In this document: piece after piece, positions 1 to 21,175 of the stretch
Position numbering within the stretch: the first letter of the stretch is position 1
Layout of the letters: each line of letters starts with the position of its first letter
NCBI GenBank assembly: GCA_020055645.1
Contig: CM034547.1
Location: forward strand, 20,747,013 to 20,811,012
Direction: 5' to 3'
Source of the DNA: Tomocerus qinae
Taxonomy: Eukaryota > Arthropoda > Collembola > Entomobryomorpha > Tomoceridae
DNA: 64,000 nucleotides
Made by a program: the position numbers and the translations under genes
Notes under the pieces: generated by a model
The model's input: only the letters and a program-made list of their open reading frames with translations
What the model was told of the DNA's origin: nothing
Databases searched by the model: none

Positions 1-8116
<8,116 letters not shown>

Positions 8117-11100
8117 TCACTTCACTGTAAAACCAACTAACCTCACCCTCCACCACCAACTTCCCTCCTGTGGTAACATCCAACTCCTCATCTCACCATT
8201 GTCGAAAATTACGGTCACCCTCCTCCATGCACGGAGATTCTGATTCTTGAAAGTTCACCTCCTCCGATTTTCAACAAAGAGTATTTATTGTAAGTAAAAC
8301 TGCACTGATGAACTTTGTGATGTACTGGCTAGATTTTCACGCGGTACACATCAAAGGTTGAAATAATTATATTTTTATTAGCAGTGGTGAGTACTGAACT
8401 GAGACAGTGGACACTGTTAATTCCCAACAAATTGGACTGGAAACTTTCCGGTGCCAATAAATATTAGGAACCAGCAGTGCAATTTGCTTTATCAATACAG
8501 TAATTAAATACTACTATTATTATGATGAATATGTTGACTTGAAGCTGAATATGGCTGGGGAGAGCTCTAGATAGTAGTTTGTTGCGTGACTTGGTTTATA
8601 TACGTTATCTGATACGCGACTGAAGCCTTATGGATAGAAGTCAACTGAATTGGGTTAGACTATTCTGAGCTAGATTGACACACAATTATATGCTAAATTT
8701 TGTGATGTACCTAGTACCTAGCTATAATGTGCAAGTGTGTGCAGTAGGTAAAGGTAATTCAACCCAGAAAATCGATCACATTCAGTTATTTACATAAACA
8801 ATGACAATAATCAGCCTGACAATTACAGACTGTTATACTTTCGCAGGAAAATGGAGTCGATCGTTTGTATCGTACTCGTTTGTGTAGTGAGTGAATATAT
8901 CTATGTGTTGTGTGAATGTGGTGGTCTGCTGATGGGATATGGCTTGGCTGTCTATTTTTGTAGATCACACTCGCCTTTTAAGCTCGGCTGGATAGAAATA
9001 GTAAAATCTCAAGCAAAAGAAACGAGTGCTACTTAAGACAAGACAAAGCAAAGTTCTAAACTCAATGGAAAACTAGTTTGAATTGAAACTGCTTACTAAG
9101 AAAGTGCAAGTAACTGACTTGTTCACAATCAATTTTCACAAAAATATTTGCTAACCAAACACTACTAAGCGCTTAATTTTTACGTCTCACGAGAAGAATT
9201 TCTTTAATTTATAGAAAAGAAAAGAGTATTAGCAGTTGACTAAGGTAAAGAGGATAAAGATCAGATTGGGAAACACGGATTGAATTGTAATATGAGACGA
9301 CCTGCCTGCCTACCAGCCGATCGAGGACGTAAAGTTGTGTGGCTCTTTCAGGAGCTGGAGAAAGACTCAGCACGGGCTAATGTGTACTAAACCGGATCCC
9401 GGGTTCTTCTTCAGCTCTGACATGCGTCTCATTCCTAACCGTGTCAGGATCGTTCGCAAATATTTTCCGAGAGGATATAATTCCCCTTTCGCTATATAGG
9501 CTCTTATTTAATTAAAGTAATTTTTGTTCTAACTGTCTAAATATGTCAGTATGGCAGAGCTGAGCATAATTGTTTAGAGTTTAGGTATACACTGTCAAGA
9601 TAAGTAAGTAGGACTGTGTCCTAATCAACATATTTCTCCTGGCATTTTTAACCAAAAATTAGCAAAATTCAATACGCCCCTGTTATCCACTTAGGTAGTG
9701 CACATTTACAAACTTTTCTCCCTAATGCAATGCAACCAAACGAAACCCTTTTTGTTATTTGCAATAAATTTCTCCACGTACTCCACTCTCCCCTGATCTT
9801 ATTTGTGTTCATTGAGTATTGCTGTTCTGGTTCTGCTGTACCGTATGTAATGCAATGTAAAATGTAACATCCTTCTTCCTATATATAATATGAAGTATCA
9901 AGAATAGGTTGGCCTTATCTATGTCTAACTAAACTTAACCAAAGCAAAAGATGACACGTACTGTGTTACGATTACGAAACAGTTAAAATTGTACTAGGCC
10001 AACCTAAGTATTCGCACAAGGCATATGCATTGTAACTATTCTCATCCAATTCTCAAGAACATACAGTCTAGGTAGGTAGGCATTACATTTATTCAAGTTT
10101 TTTGGCCAACATCAGCTAGCTCAGCTTTGCTTCCTTTCCTACTCCCGTACCTAATGACTCCAACCAACCAGCACTTTACTTTACACACATCTATTATATC
10201 TCCTAATATACCACCACACTATAGAAATGTTATCGTCTCTTTTCCTGTGGGTCTCATCGTGACTTTCGGTATTCTCATCGTCTCATTCGCTCTACCTCTC
10301 TCTCTCTAGCAGGCTATGTGGGTATTAATATACTCTCGTCTAATCTCCTCTATGTTCTGTCCCAGTCCTCTGTATCTCTCCTGTCCTCTGTTAATTTTAA
10401 GTTTCAACTCTTAGATACTTAGTGCTATTAGTGCTACACTGTCTTTTGATCTAATCTTATCTGATTAAACTAGCTGCTTAATTCTGCCATTTTAGATATG
10501 TCCAATTACATAACATTTGTTAGCGAAATGGGAGTTAAGTGTCTGCAAGTATTGGTTGGTGTCTGCAACTACTTACTAAATTTTATTAGCATCTAACTTT
10601 ATTGCCTAAAGCCACGTTACACGCAATTAATTGGTTTTCGTCCATTATCAATGAAGCATTATTAAGTGATGTATACTGTGCGGATATTGTTTTATGGATT
10701 AAATTTTCATGCGTAGTATCTACTGTTGGAGACGATGTGTATTCGATAATTACGTAAGATTCAAGGTTGAGAATTACTGATATATCAGTTATATATGGAT
10801 ATAGTGTGTATATATTAGGTCCAACTATTGCGACATTAGTGGTAGATTTTGTCAATTAGTGTTCATATTTACAAGTAAATTGTATAAGCCCTAAATGAGC
10901 ACTATGAAGTAATACAGTTAAGCTAGATTCAAATTTTATAGCTTAAAATACGCCCTTTGAGGAAACGATACAGGGACAGCACAAACTTGTAGATGCAATC
11001 AGATATATAGCAATTGTCTTGGAGTTTTGGAAAAACGTTGGTGTAAATAAGTAGCATGAAACAGGCAATAACAGAAATTACAAACTACAAATGGTACGAA

Positions 11101-11834
11101 TCACAAACCTAAATACCTCAAACAGGGGGAAATAGTGAGCGTTTGAACTGTGAAAAACGGAATGCTGGGAAAAGATATCTACTTAATAATTGCATTAAAA
11201 TTTAGTTGCTTTTTCGACATACTAGTGCGTTTATGAAGGTCTTCACAAAAGAATAGGTTTCATGCATATAAATATGCTATACCCATTATACTATTATATT
11301 ATCCATCTTCCGTGTCATTTACGTTAGAATTCACATAAATTTCTGCAGACTGCATTTCAAAGTATAAGAATAATGGCATGCAATGTAATACTGACAAAGT
11401 TGGTCTTTATTGAGATCACAAAGCTGTAGTTTTGCTCCACATTAAGGTGCATGGATTGATGGATGGAGATTTAGAGTACTTATAAATGGACATCATTTTT
11501 ATACCATTGTTCTAGATTTAGATTGGATGTTTGGGGTTATAGATGGGTAATACAAGATGAAGGAATATGTTTTGGAGATTTGATATAATCAGCAATTTTC
11601 GGAATTGCCTCAAATGTGTTCCTAAACCCATCGAGTACAGGATATCGCTGTGTAATGTTTTCATCAAAAGTATGGAAAGTGTAAATAACTTCGTATAGAA
11701 TGAAATCCACATATTATGTAGGCTATAACAAATAAAAGTATAATAGTATACATTGCTCATTGATGATGAAATTACGGTGCATACTATTAATGTTATTTGT
11801 CCGTGATAGCTAACAGGTTACAGTATACAATATA

Positions 11835-11930
11835 ATTAATGTTTTCAATAATGTACCCCAACGCACACCTTCATGTTCTAAATTTAGTACATAGAGGTAT
11901 GCATTGGGGCACATTATCGAAAACATTAAT
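11835..11930. repeat. Palindromic hairpin repeat, copy 1 (about 95 nt, TTAA ends)
   Basis: This is a near-perfect inverted repeat. The left arm starts ATTAATGTTTTC and contains AATGTACCCCAACGC; the right arm ends GAAAACATTAAT. The arms are about 42 nt around a short A+T centre (CTAAATTTAG). It is one of three full copies and one half copy in the window (32628, 38194, 49485). Both ends carry TTAA, which fits a piggyBac-like target duplication, although TTAA also belongs to the palindrome. It reads best as a very short non-autonomous element or foldback repeat. Transcribed, it would form a long hairpin. Confidence 0.8.
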
Positions 11931-12732
11931 TGCTACTACTCCTGGTGCAAACAAAGATAATATTATTGCATTCAAAAAATCAAAAAAGGAAAAATTTCAA
12001 CCTGATCTCCAAGTAAAAACTTTTTATCCCCAATATATTTGGTATAACCTGTTCCAATTTCTGAGGATATTAATTTTTTCTCAAGCGATTCTCTTGCTTC
12101 GTCCTACATTTACTCCCCACAAATTAGGAGTTACTATGCATGGTTAGGTGTTGTAAATAGTAAAAATATTGATATTTCTAATTTCTTACGGTCCACCATA
12201 AACAAGTCATTGCGAACGTGAACCACATGTCAAAAAGTGGATTTTCTAAAATATATTTGAGACTGAGAGTCAGAAGGTAGCAAATTTTTGTCTTGGCCTT
12301 TCTCCTTCGAGATATGTCTGAGGATGGCCCGATATTCTTCTGTCCTTCGGATATCTCCTTCGATCTAGTAAGGTACCTGATTCAACAAAATATTTCCACA
12401 AAATTATGTTTTCTTGTGAAAAAATTTAGCAAGCACTTTTGACTTTTTGACACAAGCTAATGAAAGCTAGTAAGAAATAAACCATGTACAAATGGATGTA
12501 AAAAAGTAGCGGCAATAGAATAAAAATATGTCCATTTTTAGTTTATAACTCACTTCCCCTGTTAGTAGTTGATTGTAATTACTTAATAATGTTCCTTAAA
12601 TCAATAAATCATTCTGATGGCGAACGAGCAGGTATTATACGATTTTTAGGATGAATAGGACGGAATTTACGTTAATTTGTGGTTGATTTGGGTTTTTACC
12701 CACTTCCCCTGTTAGGGGACTACTGTAACCTA

Positions 12733-12860
12733 CTTTTGGATAAAATACGATAAGATTGGATAAAATCGGATAAGATTGGATAAAAATTGGATAAAATTGG
12801 ATAACATTGGATAAAATCGGATAAGATTGGATAAAATCGGATAAGATCGGACAACTTCAG
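12733..12860. repeat. Minisatellite of about 10-bp GGATAA-type units
   Basis: About a dozen head-to-tail variants of a roughly 10-bp unit (ATTGGATAAA, ATCGGATAAG and similar) run through this stretch. Just upstream, a 15-bp direct repeat (CACTTCCCCTGTTAG) occurs at 12551 and again at 12701, which suggests local duplication. No coding potential was seen; the minus-strand open frame across it is a product of the repeat. Confidence 0.8.
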
Positions 12861-15671
12861 ATAACGTTAGGTACAGGCCCAGAACGATACAGAAATTAGT
12901 TTTAAACCATCGCATCGATATTTATAGTTTCATAAATAGTTTATTCACTTTCATTCAACTTTATACGGTACGATCACGATGAGACAAGATGTGTGCTAAT
13001 CGTATGCTAGATTAAATTATTACTCAATACCTATAATGTTATGGCCTATCCCGATATTTAAACTTGATTGTTGTTAGATTAAAAACATTATTCTAATAAT
13101 ACCTTCTTTAAGTTCAAGTGAAAAAGAAAATGCTTGTTGGCTCTTACTAGGTTAGTGATGGACTAGCAATACATGTCGGCCTACTAGTATATTCTGTTTG
13201 ATTTGTGCCTTTCCGCTGACGTTACTATTATTACTACCATATTATTATTAACAATCCCAATCCCAAGTATTTACTAACAAAATATAGGTATATATTTAAA
13301 ATAAGCGGTTTAGGAATTGATCTTTCAGTCTATACATGCGATAAAATGAATTAAATCTGTGGTAAAGTGCGTATTTCATGCACAGTACCTACCTAAGAAT
13401 GATACTAAAGTTTAATGACGACATTTACTATACCTAAATAAATAATGTAGAGAATAGATGTGGCGAACCATTCATTACGCATCACCAATTAATGAATGGC
13501 GAGCTTGGTTAGCCTTGACCAGTATTCATAAACACAACTATTAAGTGTAAAGTGTAAACACACTTGTCGTGTGGGATAAGTTAAGGTCATCCAGTCATTC
13601 CAAGTGCGTTACAAAGGTTGAAATTATTTTGGAGTCAAATTCTATAGGAAAATGAAACTTATATTGACTATTTTCAAATCATGTATTTCTGCATAAATAC
13701 CAAATACTCCCTAAACCAGTACCTATATACAAAATGACAAAATCTGTTGAACCGAACCAAGTCATTAAGTATTATCATTTATTACGTATCATCGATAACG
13801 AACATTATGGAATGTAGTACAGGACAGAGCACCACTCACTCCACTAGTTGAATGATAATACATTTTTTGAGTCACATTATAAATACATACGATCAATTGT
13901 TTATACCTATATATTTAGATTAGTACGCGTATTGATGCACGTAAACATTCCACCTTCAAGAATTTGACTAGCTCGTCGATGTTATGGATGTGGTGATATT
14001 TTATGCTTACTACACACGTGTATGCTATTAATATTTATTACCATACGTACGCTCTGCGGCGGAATTTACCTTGATGGTTAATTCAAAACTTTCAACTATG
14101 CTATCTACTAAACTACCTCACTTAATTCATAAGTGAGGTAGAGTAGAGAGGTGAAAAGGAAATGCATGTCGGCTTTTGTTTGACTCTCCAACTGATACTT
14201 ATACTTACAGTGTATATTATGTTGATAAAACAAAATTTAAGGAGGTTTAATTATAGTAGCAGATAATGATAGATTAGAGAAGAAGCTTATTATTGCAAAA
14301 AGTTAGTTGAAGTACAAAATTGGATACTTTAAGTGATGAGGAGGATGAGTGTTGTAAATATTGCATACGTGGGTTCATGCAGGTTTTCAGGTTCATTTAC
14401 GCGATAAAGTGACATAAATGTCAAGTTATTTCCATTAAACTATTATCTGGTTTAGTTGTCTACAGTTATTTATATGAAATGACCACATACTTTTAAGATT
14501 ACATTGAGTCCGATGTGTCAACCAGCCACAAATTGATATCTCTGACAAAGCTCAAGAAAAGTCTTACCCAATAGTAAAGTATGAGACGACTGATATTAAC
14601 CAATGAAATACATAGAAAATATTACGCCTCTACTGTAGGCATCATTATCAAAGTTGAGAAATAAACAACAAAAACTCTAATCACGTTTAAATATTTTGGC
14701 TTAAAGGCATGTTTTTGGAAGCACGATTTCGGATCGAATTTCAAATCTCCAGTTTATTTAATCGTCTTTTCTGTCTGTCAGTTACAGCGACTTCTGAGAG
14801 AAATACTCTGATTCTGACTGATATTCTGACTGATAGTGTGTGGGTGTAAATTCATTTCAATATCCTACCAAGGCACATACTCGATCTTAATATGTCTACC
14901 TGCTATTATATCTACCATCCTCCGTTTAGGGTCCAACAAATCCAAATTCATCCAGGATGACATACACACCCATCGATGTATATAGGCAGTTTTGGTACAC
15001 TTTACCTTGTACCTAAAATACTGAATTGAATAGAATTATTTCCTAGTTCTTCCAGGGTTCTAATACCTCACAATTAGACTACCTCACTGTTAAAATACCT
15101 TTTGATACGGTTTTTACCAAAATTACCAATATTTAATGTCATCCTCCCCATTAGTTAAAACCAAAGGTTTGGGAGAAAATATATTGTAAGGATATATATA
15201 TATTATATGATCAGATAATCTATTGTAAAAGTCAGATGTGGAATGTATGTATTGTATGTGGATGGCTGAATTAAAGCCATTAAAAATAGTTTCTTTTTAT
15301 CAAACATCTATTTGCATACATGTAGCAAAAATCGCAGCAATAATTTTTTTCAGTTGAGTAGCAATCGTGATATCTTCTCCACATAATAATACATGAAGAT
15401 CTCAATTACAACTCAAACAAAGATACATACGTCATAGCCCATGATATTTTGGGTTTATGGAAAGAGTTTTTGGGATCAGCGTAGTTGGCAACAAAAACAA
15501 ATCTAGTGGCAAATTGAATGCATTCTGTTATTTTGCGTACTTTTCAATATACTTATAAATATATAACATTTTAGTATTAACAAGTTGAGATGAACAACTG
15601 ACCCATTTTTAATTCATGCTACCCAAGACAATAGACATTCAATTAATATTATGCTTGTTAGGTATCTGACT

Positions 15672-16598
15672 GATTCACCCCCGAATTGTCAACCCTTTTT
15701 TGTCAACACACAAAAAATTTTTTGTCAACACCAAGTTTCTTTATTGTCAACATAACCAAGGCCATGTTGTCCTGTTTTGTCAACAGCAATTATTATTCAA
15801 TGCAATATTTTAAAAGAATTAGTCACGGTAAATAATCAGTCAATGAACGTACAAGTAAAAATCATGTAAAAAGTAATGCTAGATCCCTTGTAAAGTGTAA
15901 ATGTAAAAAATCAGATCATTTCATCTCACAAAAATATTGTAACAATTTTTCATAATTTGTCCGCTATCGTATAAATCCACTCCGAAAATGACGTTTTTGA
16001 TTTATTGCGAACTATTTTTTTTAGGCGTTTGGTATACTTTACAGTTTACTGAGTTGTTTTGAAGGTCCCATCAGCAATCCAAGTTTCACAGGAGTATAAC
16101 TTTTTCAGATTATTTGCGGTTGTAAATATTAACATCTCGTTGCTTGAGTTACAGTCATACCACATAAATGGATCGCCTCTCAAAGTTTCGAAGTCCGATA
16201 AATTCAAAAGTGACACATGTTGAGGATCTCGAAACACACAATCGTTAACTTTGTAGGAGTGAATGTACTTTTTTAGCAAGTGTTCTGGTGGAAGTAGTGC
16301 CTGCGTTTGTAAATCTTGATCTCTAGTAAACTGCATCGTAGATCAGATATTTAAATTACTGATAACGCAAAGAATGTTAATGCACACCGCCGTAAGTTAC
16401 ACCGTCGTGTGCAACCACACTCATATTTGTTATTCCTACTTCTCAAATAAAGACTTGTACCTACGAAAAAACTTGTGTTGACAAAAAGTCTAAATGGGTT
16501 GATTTGTGTTGACAAAAAGGTGTTGACGACCAAAGGGGTCAAAATTGTGTTGACAATTCGGTGTTGACAAAAAGGTGTTGACAATTTGGGGTGGTCCC
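15672..16598. mobile_element. MULE-type DNA transposon relic, family A copy 1
   Basis: This 927-bp element is bounded by an exact 8-bp target duplication, ATCTGACT, at 15664-15671 and 16599-16606. The left end begins GATTCACCCCC followed by AATTGTCAAC, and the right end is GTTGACAATTTGGGGT followed by a few more bases. Both ends carry arrays of a TTGTCAACA motif, about five copies on the left and six inverted copies on the right, separated by T-rich spacers. Inside on the minus strand is a fragment of a MULE transposase. The copy at 62097-63262 has the same termini and related protein. It is too short to be autonomous and is probably a deletion derivative. Confidence 0.85.
16046..16336 (-). 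pseudogene. MULE transposase fragment
   Basis: This 96-codon open frame holds a Mutator-like transposase segment. It contains FMWYDC and NEMLIFTTA, then [10 protein letters not shown], the hallmark run containing a catalytic Asp that in FLYWCH-associated MULE proteins sits after a DNA-binding region. The frame stops just after this motif, so the rest of the DDE domain is missing. The related copy at 62.7-63.0 kb shares both motifs and continues a little further. It is almost certainly inactive. Confidence 0.75.
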
Positions 16599-16606
16599 AT
16601 CTGACT

Positions 16607-18324
16607 ATATAGGTAACCTAATAAAATAAAAGAGTTTGCCTTTGAAAATAATTATATATATTGCGTCTGCTTGAAAAGTGTAATTAATCTTGTTACTGCG
16701 AAGGTGCTAAAAGCATAATAGCTATATATAAGCCAAAATGCTGGTAATTGTGCATCTGTATTCTCTACTCTACGACGCAATTATGATAAATATTTTGATT
16801 CGCTGAGAAATGAACCCTATCTCAACGACTTCATTGTCATTTTTAGTATGATTAGCATAGGAAGCCAGATTTCATCATCTGGGAGTTTTAGACTAGCACA
16901 ATTTAATGATAGGGCATTGGTAAATAGAATAATTATAAAAAAGTGAGCGTGTTTATCTTTATCTTACAGATGCGATGTCTGCATTTGCAGGAAGGGATAT
17001 GTTAACAACTTTCTTATAGTAAAGTAACCATTATATAATTTAGAATTATACTTGTTTAGGTAGGAATGCGAGTCCTAGGTTTATATAGTATCTACATTTT
17101 AACATTATTATTAATTATATTAATTATAACCTTAATGTATAATTAGCAGATAGGCAGTGGTCATTTTACTATGCTTCTAAGCCCTGCATTGGAATCGCTT
17201 CAATGAGCCTATGATGGAATTACATATTATTATGCTTAGTTGTACATGCCGAATATTTATCATTTTGGCACATGTGTTCATTTTTTTCAATGATTGACAT
17301 AAGTAGTCTGCACATAATATTATATGTGGAAAAGGTTCTACAGGTCTGCATGTTAGCATTTATTATTGTGAGCATCAACATTGATATGTATGGACAGAAA
17401 ACATAAAGCCATTAGTATCACTAAATTACCAACATAGGATATGACAGAATCTATGCATAATGTATACAGAAGTGAGATAAGTGGTAGTTTTACTCTCTTA
17501 TACTTAAGTTTGCATTATTTATATGGGATATAATGCCACTTGACAGGTCTTCAGGGTCAGAAATCCTTCGGATGGTCTTATAAAAGCCAGTTCTTCACAG
17601 ATGAAAGATCAGTCTTGATTTTTACCTTTATAAAGTGTAATACAAAACTATGCAAATATATTATAATAACTACTTGATATAACCTTAGTGCTTGCACCTG
17701 TGCTTTATCTAGGTCTCACAACACTGTTGTACACATAAAAAATAAAAAAACAATTGATAGTTTTCTATAAGAACAATTTATCGATTTGACATCGTGGTGT
17801 AATCTAATACTTTTGTCAGTAAAGGTAATAAATTAATACTGTTAGCTAATTTGTGGGCCTTCATTTTCTTTCTTGTGCATCTCCTCATACGTATTGTGAG
17901 TGGCCAAGGTGCACAGACAATTTTTACATGGTCTCAAGTTTCAATTCTGTAATTCTACCTTCTTACATTGCACATCCAGACAGGAGTGCATAAAACCTTA
18001 ACAGTCCGCCCACATACGGAAGACTACTTAATACTGTTACAATACGATTACCTAGAAACTTACACTAAGCTCTCAATATTTTGTGAAACCTTTGAAGTAC
18101 TTTACAGAACATTACAGAACAGATAGTACTTGTGACACTGAATTGTAGTAGTAGGGACTTCCTTTTTACACAATTTAAATCCTTAGTATCAGTTATCACT
18201 GTCATCAGCAGACATTGTTCAGACAGCCAAGACACTCTGCTAAAACTCCTCAGCCTTCAGTGATAAAGAAGCTGTCTACCACGCAGACTGCTTCATTTTC
18301 AAATTGTCTTGAGAAGAAAACAAA
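16607..18324. other. Intergenic region and 5' flank of the cytochrome b5 gene
   Basis: A+T-rich sequence without supportable exons. The last 100 bases or so before 18325 are likely the 5' UTR of the cytochrome b5-domain gene. No transposon ends or RNA genes were recognised. Confidence 0.4.
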
Positions 18325-21175
18325 ATGGGGGAGAGTACTGAAAAATTGGTGGACATAGTTCAATACCCTGCAGGGACAATGGCTGCTCTCGGCTATCAGG
18401 TAAATATTAATTTATCTTGGTGTACAGTACGTATGATTAATATTTCATTACCTAAGCTTTAATGTTAAGGTCACTCTTTTTGTCGGTTAGATACAGTTAT
18501 CTGCAATAGAAAAAAAATATGCACACAGATTTGGAAAAAAAGTGTATGCATGCTTGCTGTTACTTTCCTCATTTTTTACTGGATTTTGTAGGATTTATAA
18601 GATTTGTGAGATGTGTGTTTCATGACTTAAAATAAAAACAGTTGACTCAAATATGGGAGAAGATCTTGTACAGTTTCAACCAATCCTAATAGCATAGGAG
18701 CTATTTGTCTTTCTGCAATGTAAAAAGTTATTGCAACTACTGGAATAATCTGCTTGGATAGTAATTACATTTTTAACAATAACTTTAATTATAGCAGATT
18801 ATCAAGTTCTAAGCTATCATTTTATCTGTATTTATCATCTAGGTATGGCAGCCTTATCAATTGACTTTCCAAAGTTTAACCTTTCTACGTCTTTGATCGG
18901 TATTAGAAATCGGCATACTATTATTTGTACTCTAGGCTTTAATACACAACCTGTAATAGGTAAGTACTAAGCACAAGTAAAAATACTAAAAATCATCTCA
19001 TGAAAGGATATAAAACATTTCATAGGAATTGTAGCAATATCATTCAAATGATATGATATGACCCTTCAGTAGAATACAGGGACGATATTCTGAACCCCTT
19101 AGCAATGGGAAATCGCAAGCAAATATTGAGTTACCACAGGAGTTACTATTGTCCATATTCTCATCATTGTCGTAGATTTAACTTTGCTATCGTTGTCGTA
19201 GGAATAGGGAAATTCCATAGCGCTGCTACAAAACACGATTCTCATCCCATAATTTTGCCACAGCATAGCAAACATCTGTCGCAAAGTTAGCGCAAACTGA
19301 GAGCTACCGCAACTTTGCGATCACATTGTTGAAGGCACTTGGAGAATGGAGACACTTGTGATCCCTATGGTTACTTTGACAATATCAATTGCAATTTGAT
19401 AATCTCCGGTCTCGGACTTAGTAATACGACTGTCAAGTGCCATGCATATTGAAGTGCAAGGCATTAGGCAACTGTAATTCCCATAACTACAGTCATTCGT
19501 AAAGTAGTACCTCAATCAATGCCTAACACTCATCCCACACTACTCCATACCTTGGAGTTGGAACATCCATGCCGATAAGTACCGTTACCTAGGACAACTT
19601 ATCAAAAACTGCTACAACGTCGCAAACTTGCTAGGACGCTGCTAACTGACATGAGAATATGGATTTATTTTGAAATCGCAAGTAGACATAGTAACTCTTG
19701 CGATATCGCAACTTTACCACAAAAGTTCAGAATACCGTCCCAGCATAGAAAAAATAGTAAGCCATTCTGTTTTATCACTTTCCTGCTCAACTTGGTGTTA
19801 TTTAACAACTAAGATGAACTGTAATCTAACTTGAGATAAACACTGATAACGAACACGAAAACATTTCGCAATTTCAGTTGGTTTTAAAACTTATAAATCA
19901 TTGGAAAGTTCGAACTGGTATTTTATCAAAGTCTTAAAAGATTGGCACCAAGCAAGTACTGGCTTAGGATTGAGCGATCGGCTGCTTACCAAAATATCAT
20001 TTCAATAACACCCTTTTCATGGCCCACCACAATTATATGGTGCCATTTTATCAGACCAATCAACAACGGTGAAAAAACAAGTACCTAGCACGTAACAGCA
20101 TATAATTTACCAAAGTTAATATAGGGTCTACCACCAACAGGCAAATTTTGGGGCATTGAAAGAGGAGGGAGATAATCAAAGAAGGAAATGCATGTTACCT
20201 AGCTCAGTAAATAAAGTTGCCTATATTATATAAGAATACTTTCGGGCTTGAGTGGATATTTAAAATTTGTTTTTTACATAAAATGAATCATGTGTAATTA
20301 GTTTGTAAATGAAATGCAATGGACTGGTTTTGCAAAGAATTAGTTATACAATGGACTGGTTTTGTGTCTCCAATTATGATACTAGTGAGATTTAAAAAAA
20401 GGTATATTTATATTTAGTATATGATTATAATTTTGTTTGTTTCTAGGTGTATTCTATTGTGGGGAAACGAGTACGCGAAGCGTTATCTTTGCCTTCAACC
20501 CCTGCAGGCTCTGACTGTTCTAAGGATAGTTTTGCACATTCTTCGACTACCCAAAATGTATCAGTTAACGACAGACGGTGGTTACGCAAATCGTCAAGCG
20601 CTTTTGTAATTGAAGATCTGCCTGTTTATACCCTTCACGATGTTTCCTTTCATGATACGTACTTTGATTGCTGGATCGTCTTATACGACCGTGTATACGA
20701 TATTACATCTTTCCTCAAAGAAGTGAGTTACAGATAGAGTCTGTTCATATTCTTGTCTTACTCATTGATTATATACTCATTAGCATTTACGTAAGCCATT
20801 TTGGAACACGAAATCTCTTTTAGCATCTATTCTGCTAATGTTTAACATTTATTGTACTACATATATTAAAACGTATAACAACTTTTTATAAGGGTTCTGT
20901 ACTACTTCTGATATATAATTTTAACCTCTCTATCTGCAACTGATGAACTACTTATTTAAAACTATATAATATGAATACTATATTGCCTTTTATAGCATCC
21001 AGGCGGTGATGATGTAATGTTGGAGTATGCAGGGAGAGACGCAACACTGGCTTTTAGAAGTGTTGGACATAGTAAAATGGCTGAAGACTCTCTTGAACCC
21101 TATTTAGTTGGTATTTTAACAGAAAAAGAACGTATATGGACCAGATTTTTTAACATGAAAGCAGACAGACCATGA
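18325..21175 (+). CDS. Cytochrome b5 domain-containing protein
   Basis: Three coding exons (18325-18399, 20447-20722, 20996-21175) join in phase 0 with GT-AG introns and encode about 176 residues. The C-terminal 90 residues are a cytochrome b5 heme-binding domain: LPVYTLHDVSFHD, CWIVLYDRVYDITSF, then HPGGDD with the first axial His and VGHSKMA with the second. Such domains carry one b-type heme and pass single electrons to desaturases, hydroxylases or P450s. The roughly 85-residue N-terminal part is Ser/Thr-rich and unfamiliar. There is no C-terminal membrane anchor, so this is probably a soluble variant rather than classical microsomal cytochrome b5. Intron 1 holds a DNA transposon-like element (19079-19741). 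A possible poly(A) signal lies at 21811. The fold is certain; the orthologue group is not. Confidence 0.85.
19079..19741. mobile_element. Non-autonomous DNA element with GGGACG...TATTCTGAAC ends
   Basis: The ends are inverted copies of GGGACGATATTCTGAAC: 17 bp with one mismatch between left and right. Just inside both ends are sequences related to ATCGCAAG. The interior carries CGCAA-rich partial repeats but no transposase. It lies in intron 1 of the cytochrome b5 gene. I could not identify a clear target duplication, so I leave the superfamily open. Confidence 0.65.

Noticed and set aside
10586..10855. 89-codon minus-strand open frame with protein-like composition
   Set aside because: No motif that I recognise and no supporting exons or promoter; could be a transposon scrap but cannot be supported.
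14105..14147. Hairpin whose 3' arm contains TGAGGTAG, the let-7 seed
   Set aside because: The stem is only about 19 nt per arm, too short for a miRNA precursor, and the bases after the seed do not match let-7.
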